This document shows positions 43,450 to 43,679 of a DNA stretch of 43,679 bases, one piece after another. Position numbers and translations under genes: made by a program. Location of the stretch: positions 1-43,679 of the forward strand of contig JAFGEP010000084.1 of the NCBI GenBank assembly GCA_016931535.1, written 5' to 3'. Position 1 is the stretch's first letter. Every line of letters starts with the position of its first letter. Source of the stretch: Bradymonadales bacterium. Lineage in GTDB: Bacteria; Myxococcota_A; Bradymonadia; JAFGEP01. The notes below the pieces were generated by a model. That model worked only from the letters and a program-made list of their open reading frames with translations. It was not told where the DNA came from and searched no databases.

Positions 43450-43609
43450 GCCCAGGGCGAAGCCCTGGGTAATTAGGCTCCTTAACAATCCGAGCCCTGA
43501 AGGGGCGTAACATTCAGGGCTCTCGCATGTGCAGCAGTGAGTTGCTATGTCTCGCCCTTTCAGGGCTCCCACCCCTTGTGGCCCTCTGACCCAGGGCTTC
43601 GCCCTGGGC
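43450..43609. repeat. Family B palindromic repeat, two units in inverted order
   Basis: The left unit is GCCCAGGGCGAAGCCCTGGG (43450-43469) and GAGCCCTGAAGGGGCG (43492-43507). The right unit is its mirror: CGCCCTTTCAGGGCT (43553-43567) and CCCAGGGCTTCGCCCTGGGC (43590-43609). A third partial ATTCAGGGCTC lies between. The two units form a large imperfect inverted repeat. Confidence 0.75.
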
Positions 43610-43679
43610 TGGTACCCACGTGATCCGCATCACCCATTACCTTTTCCGTTTCCGGCACTTAGCATGGTTTTTACGAGCA

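Larger units (their letters stand above)
43088..43679. other. Right-end intergenic stretch rich in repeats
   Basis: No gene is supported here. It holds a family A hairpin (43185-43212), a minus-strand terminator (43420-43438) and a family B repeat cluster (43450-43609). Confidence 0.6.

Overview
The window comes from a GC-rich Gram-negative bacterium, most likely a member of the Myxococcota / former Deltaproteobacteria or a close uncultured relative. Supporting signs are a MYXO-CTERM-type C-terminal tail on a kelch protein (21159-23495), a tandem 8-cysteine-repeat lipoprotein of a kind common in that group, many lipoproteins with a lipobox, an outer-membrane-type protein and a LolA/LolCDE-like ABC operon. 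I see no rRNA, tRNA, CRISPR array, phage or insertion-sequence transposase. About 34 protein genes are supported, including one 48-codon gene that exactly fills a gap in an operon.

Layout. 560-4719 (+): a Cys-rich repeat lipoprotein and a clostripain-type (C11) protease, the latter behind a long leader that can fold into a structured RNA. 4801-5569 (+): a VapBC toxin-antitoxin pair in a small AT-rich island. 5842-8284 (-): a TPR-like protein coupled to a radical SAM/B12-type protein, and a DUF4389 membrane protein. 8500-10140 (+): an adenosine-specific kinase family protein and a Na+/Ca2+ exchanger. 10291-13965 (-): FeoA, FeoB and an alpha/beta-hydrolase lipoprotein. 14262-14780 (+): a GIDE-like domain protein. 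15086-20289 (-): a TetR repressor followed by an operon of a LolA-like protein, two FtsX/MacB-type permeases, a 48-aa ORF and an ATPase; the two promoters carry matching operator-like sites. 20505-21014 (+): a PqiA-like membrane protein. 21159-32166 (-): an envelope region with the kelch/MYXO-CTERM protein, an orphan ligand-binding lipoprotein, and a tight three-gene unit (766-aa unknown lipoprotein, 1123-aa metzincin-like lipoprotein, 418-aa outer-membrane-type protein). 32432-43087: a small anchored protein, a FliB-like protein, bacterioferritin, a small lipoprotein, a deacetylase-fold enzyme, a GH13 glycosidase, a long-chain acyl-CoA synthetase, GalE and an anchored hypothetical protein.

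Two families of dispersed palindromic repeats occupy the intergenic spaces. Family A is GC-rich 28- and 31-nt hairpins; three copies begin within about 10 nt of a stop codon. Family B is built from CCCAGGG(CGAAG)CCCTGGG and AGCCCTGAARGGGCG modules at 34743-34944 and 43450-43609.

The best candidates for something undescribed are the three-gene lipoprotein/metalloprotease/outer-membrane unit (25199-32166), the structured leader of the C11 protease (about 3326-3477), the 48-codon gene in the ABC operon (15790-15936), and the hairpin repeats placed at 3' ends of genes. Functions are read from motifs I recognise by eye; no database search was possible.
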